A stretch of 5,738 nt of DNA, from positions 1 through 5,738 of the forward strand of contig JAYWHK010000336.1 in NCBI GenBank assembly GCA_043777755.1, in the 5' to 3' direction. Positions 5,223 through 5,738 of this stretch are shown here, piece after piece. The stretch's first letter is position 1, and every line of letters starts with the position of its first letter. This DNA comes from CANHEE01 sp043777755 (GTDB lineage Bacteria > Bacteroidota > Bacteroidia > Chitinophagales > Saprospiraceae). The translations under genes were made by a program, and so were the position numbers. Below the pieces are notes generated by a model. That model saw only the letters and a list, made by a program, of their open reading frames with translations. It was not told the origin of the DNA and ran no database searches.

Positions 5223-5242
5223 CGCCAAGCTCCAGCTTGGTG
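5223..5242. repeat. Palindromic intergenic repeat (CCAAGCT/AGCTTGG)
   Basis: A perfect 7-bp-arm inverted repeat, CCAAGCTCCAGCTTGG (5225-5240), is extended by two weaker pairs. It lies in the likely pnkp1 5' untranslated region, about 25 nt before the chosen start. It has no T run, so it is more likely a dispersed intergenic palindrome than a terminator. As an RNA hairpin it could affect pnkp1 expression. Confidence 0.6.
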
Positions 5243-5295
5243 AGCGATTTTGGTTTAACAAAGCAAGAGCTTTCGACCATTTGTTAATTATAATG

Positions 5296-5303
5296 CAAAG
5301 ATA
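5296..5303 (-). promoter_or_regulatory. Probable -7 box for pnkp1-hen1-rnl
   Basis: On the minus strand this reads TATCTTTG, a perfect TAnnTTTG box followed by an AT-rich stretch. It would give a leader of about 90 nt before the pnkp1 start at 5198, containing the palindrome at 5223-5242. A TTG is present upstream (complement of 5317-5319) but only 13 nt from the box where about 19 is expected, so the -33 element is weak or absent. Confidence 0.45.
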
Positions 5304-5427
5304 GGGTAGTGCTGCGCAATCTATTTGCGTAGTTAATTTTTTTTATAAAATATTTTGTCATTTTAATAAAATTCTTAGTGTACAGAAGTTCGTGCTGCTG
5401 ATGAAGTTGCTTACGTTTCATAATTCT

Positions 5428-5552
5428 GCACGCAGATTTACACGGATGATGCTCCGCATCACTCACGGATTTTCGCTGATTTCATAGATGGAAATCAGCG
5501 AAAATCCGTGAGTAAAATCACTTTTTGATTTTATCTGCGAAAATCTGTGTGC
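5428..5552. repeat. Nested 125-bp palindrome, intergenic repeat or foldback element
   Basis: The centre is a perfect 23-bp inverted repeat (5461-5483 with 5491-5513) around a 7-nt loop. Outside it, 5428-5447 pairs with 5533-5552 at 16 of 20 positions. The left arm also holds a small hairpin, TGATGC/GCATCA (about 5445-5459). The arms are built from variants of an ACGGATTTTCGCTGATTT / CGCAGATTT unit. Short minus-strand frames across it (5284-5466 and 5463-5699) have no recognisable similarity and owe part of their length to the repeat. It has no target duplication that I can see and no T run, so its class is open. Confidence 0.75.
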
Positions 5553-5738
5553 GAAAATGCGCTTAGTTTGCAAGTGCGAGATTTCGGACACTAAGATAAA
5601 ATTAGTAAAATTAGAGATAATTAGTGTTTCAGTAAAATACACTACTGCCACGACCATTAAATAGCTAACGAATAAGAAATAAATACTTACCTTTGCCAAA
5701 CCTTATTATCCTATGCAAAGTAAACAAGTAAAATTGAG
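5553..5738. other. Intergenic stretch with ATTAG repeats, no gene seen
   Basis: Three ATTAG units at 9-10 nt spacing (5601-5624) form a short degenerate repeat. A 78-codon minus-strand frame starting at 5699 begins hydrophobic (MAKVSIYFLFVSYLMVVAVV) but then reads through the palindrome and has no family resemblance, so I do not call it a gene. The stretch upstream of the palindrome (5304-5427) is likewise AT-rich and without a gene. Confidence 0.4.

Noticed and set aside
5199..5261. N-terminal 21-residue extension of Pnkp1
   Set aside because: It is translated from the palindromic intergenic repeat and has no family counterpart; the ATG at 5198 gives the T4 Pnkp-like start.
5284..5466. 60-codon minus-strand frame
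   Set aside because: It overlaps the palindrome and the likely pnkp1 promoter, and its composition looks like translated repeat sequence.
5463..5699. 78-codon minus-strand frame with hydrophobic start
   Set aside because: No family resemblance, reads through the long palindrome, and has no good promoter or continuation; probably chance in AT-rich DNA.

Overview
The window is about 65% AT and every supportable gene reads on the minus strand. Bacteroidota is the best guess for the host. Starts lack Shine-Dalgarno sequences, one promoter has the Bacteroidota form (TTG, 19 nt, TAnnTTTG), and the CRISPR repeat and the RNA-repair genes both resemble versions known from that phylum (Bergeyella/Prevotella-type Cas13b repeats; Capnocytophaga-type Pnkp1-Rnl-Hen1).

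Left part (1-413): a short CRISPR array with four 36-nt repeats and three spacers of 30, 29 and 30 nt. Read on the minus strand, the repeat has the length, ends (GTTG...ACAAC), TTTTG loop and AGGGTA block of type VI-B (Cas13b) direct repeats. No cas gene lies in the window. A 63-bp flank lies left of the array. A leader-like AT-rich stretch lies right of it and begins exactly at the xisI stop codon.

Middle (411-1341): an xisH-xisI pair. xisH is broken by a 137-bp non-coding inverted-repeat element (a MITE) flanked by TA duplications; removing the element and one TA restores a 140-codon frame. A promoter ends 4 nt before the xisH start, so the mRNA may be leaderless.

1351-1661: a second CRISPR unit with the same 63-bp flank (about 94% identical over flank plus repeat), one solitary direct repeat, a strong minus-strand terminator beyond the flank, and a relative of the first leader-like stretch that begins exactly at the rnl stop codon.

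Right part (1659-5198): a three-gene RNA-repair cassette in the order pnkp1, hen1, rnl. Pnkp1 is a T4-Pnkp-like 5' kinase plus HAD-type phosphatase, Hen1 is a 3'-terminal 2'-O-methyltransferase, and Rnl is an ATP-dependent RNA ligase of the Pnkp-ligase type. Together they can heal, methylate and seal RNA cut by ribotoxins. The remaining 540 bp holds a probable promoter box and palindromic intergenic repeats but no convincing gene.

The most interesting feature is the juxtaposition: an RNA-targeting CRISPR array, plus an orphan repeat unit directly downstream of an RNA-repair operon. Cas13 nucleases leave 5'-OH and 2',3'-cyclic phosphate ends, which this cassette can repair. A functional link is inference only.
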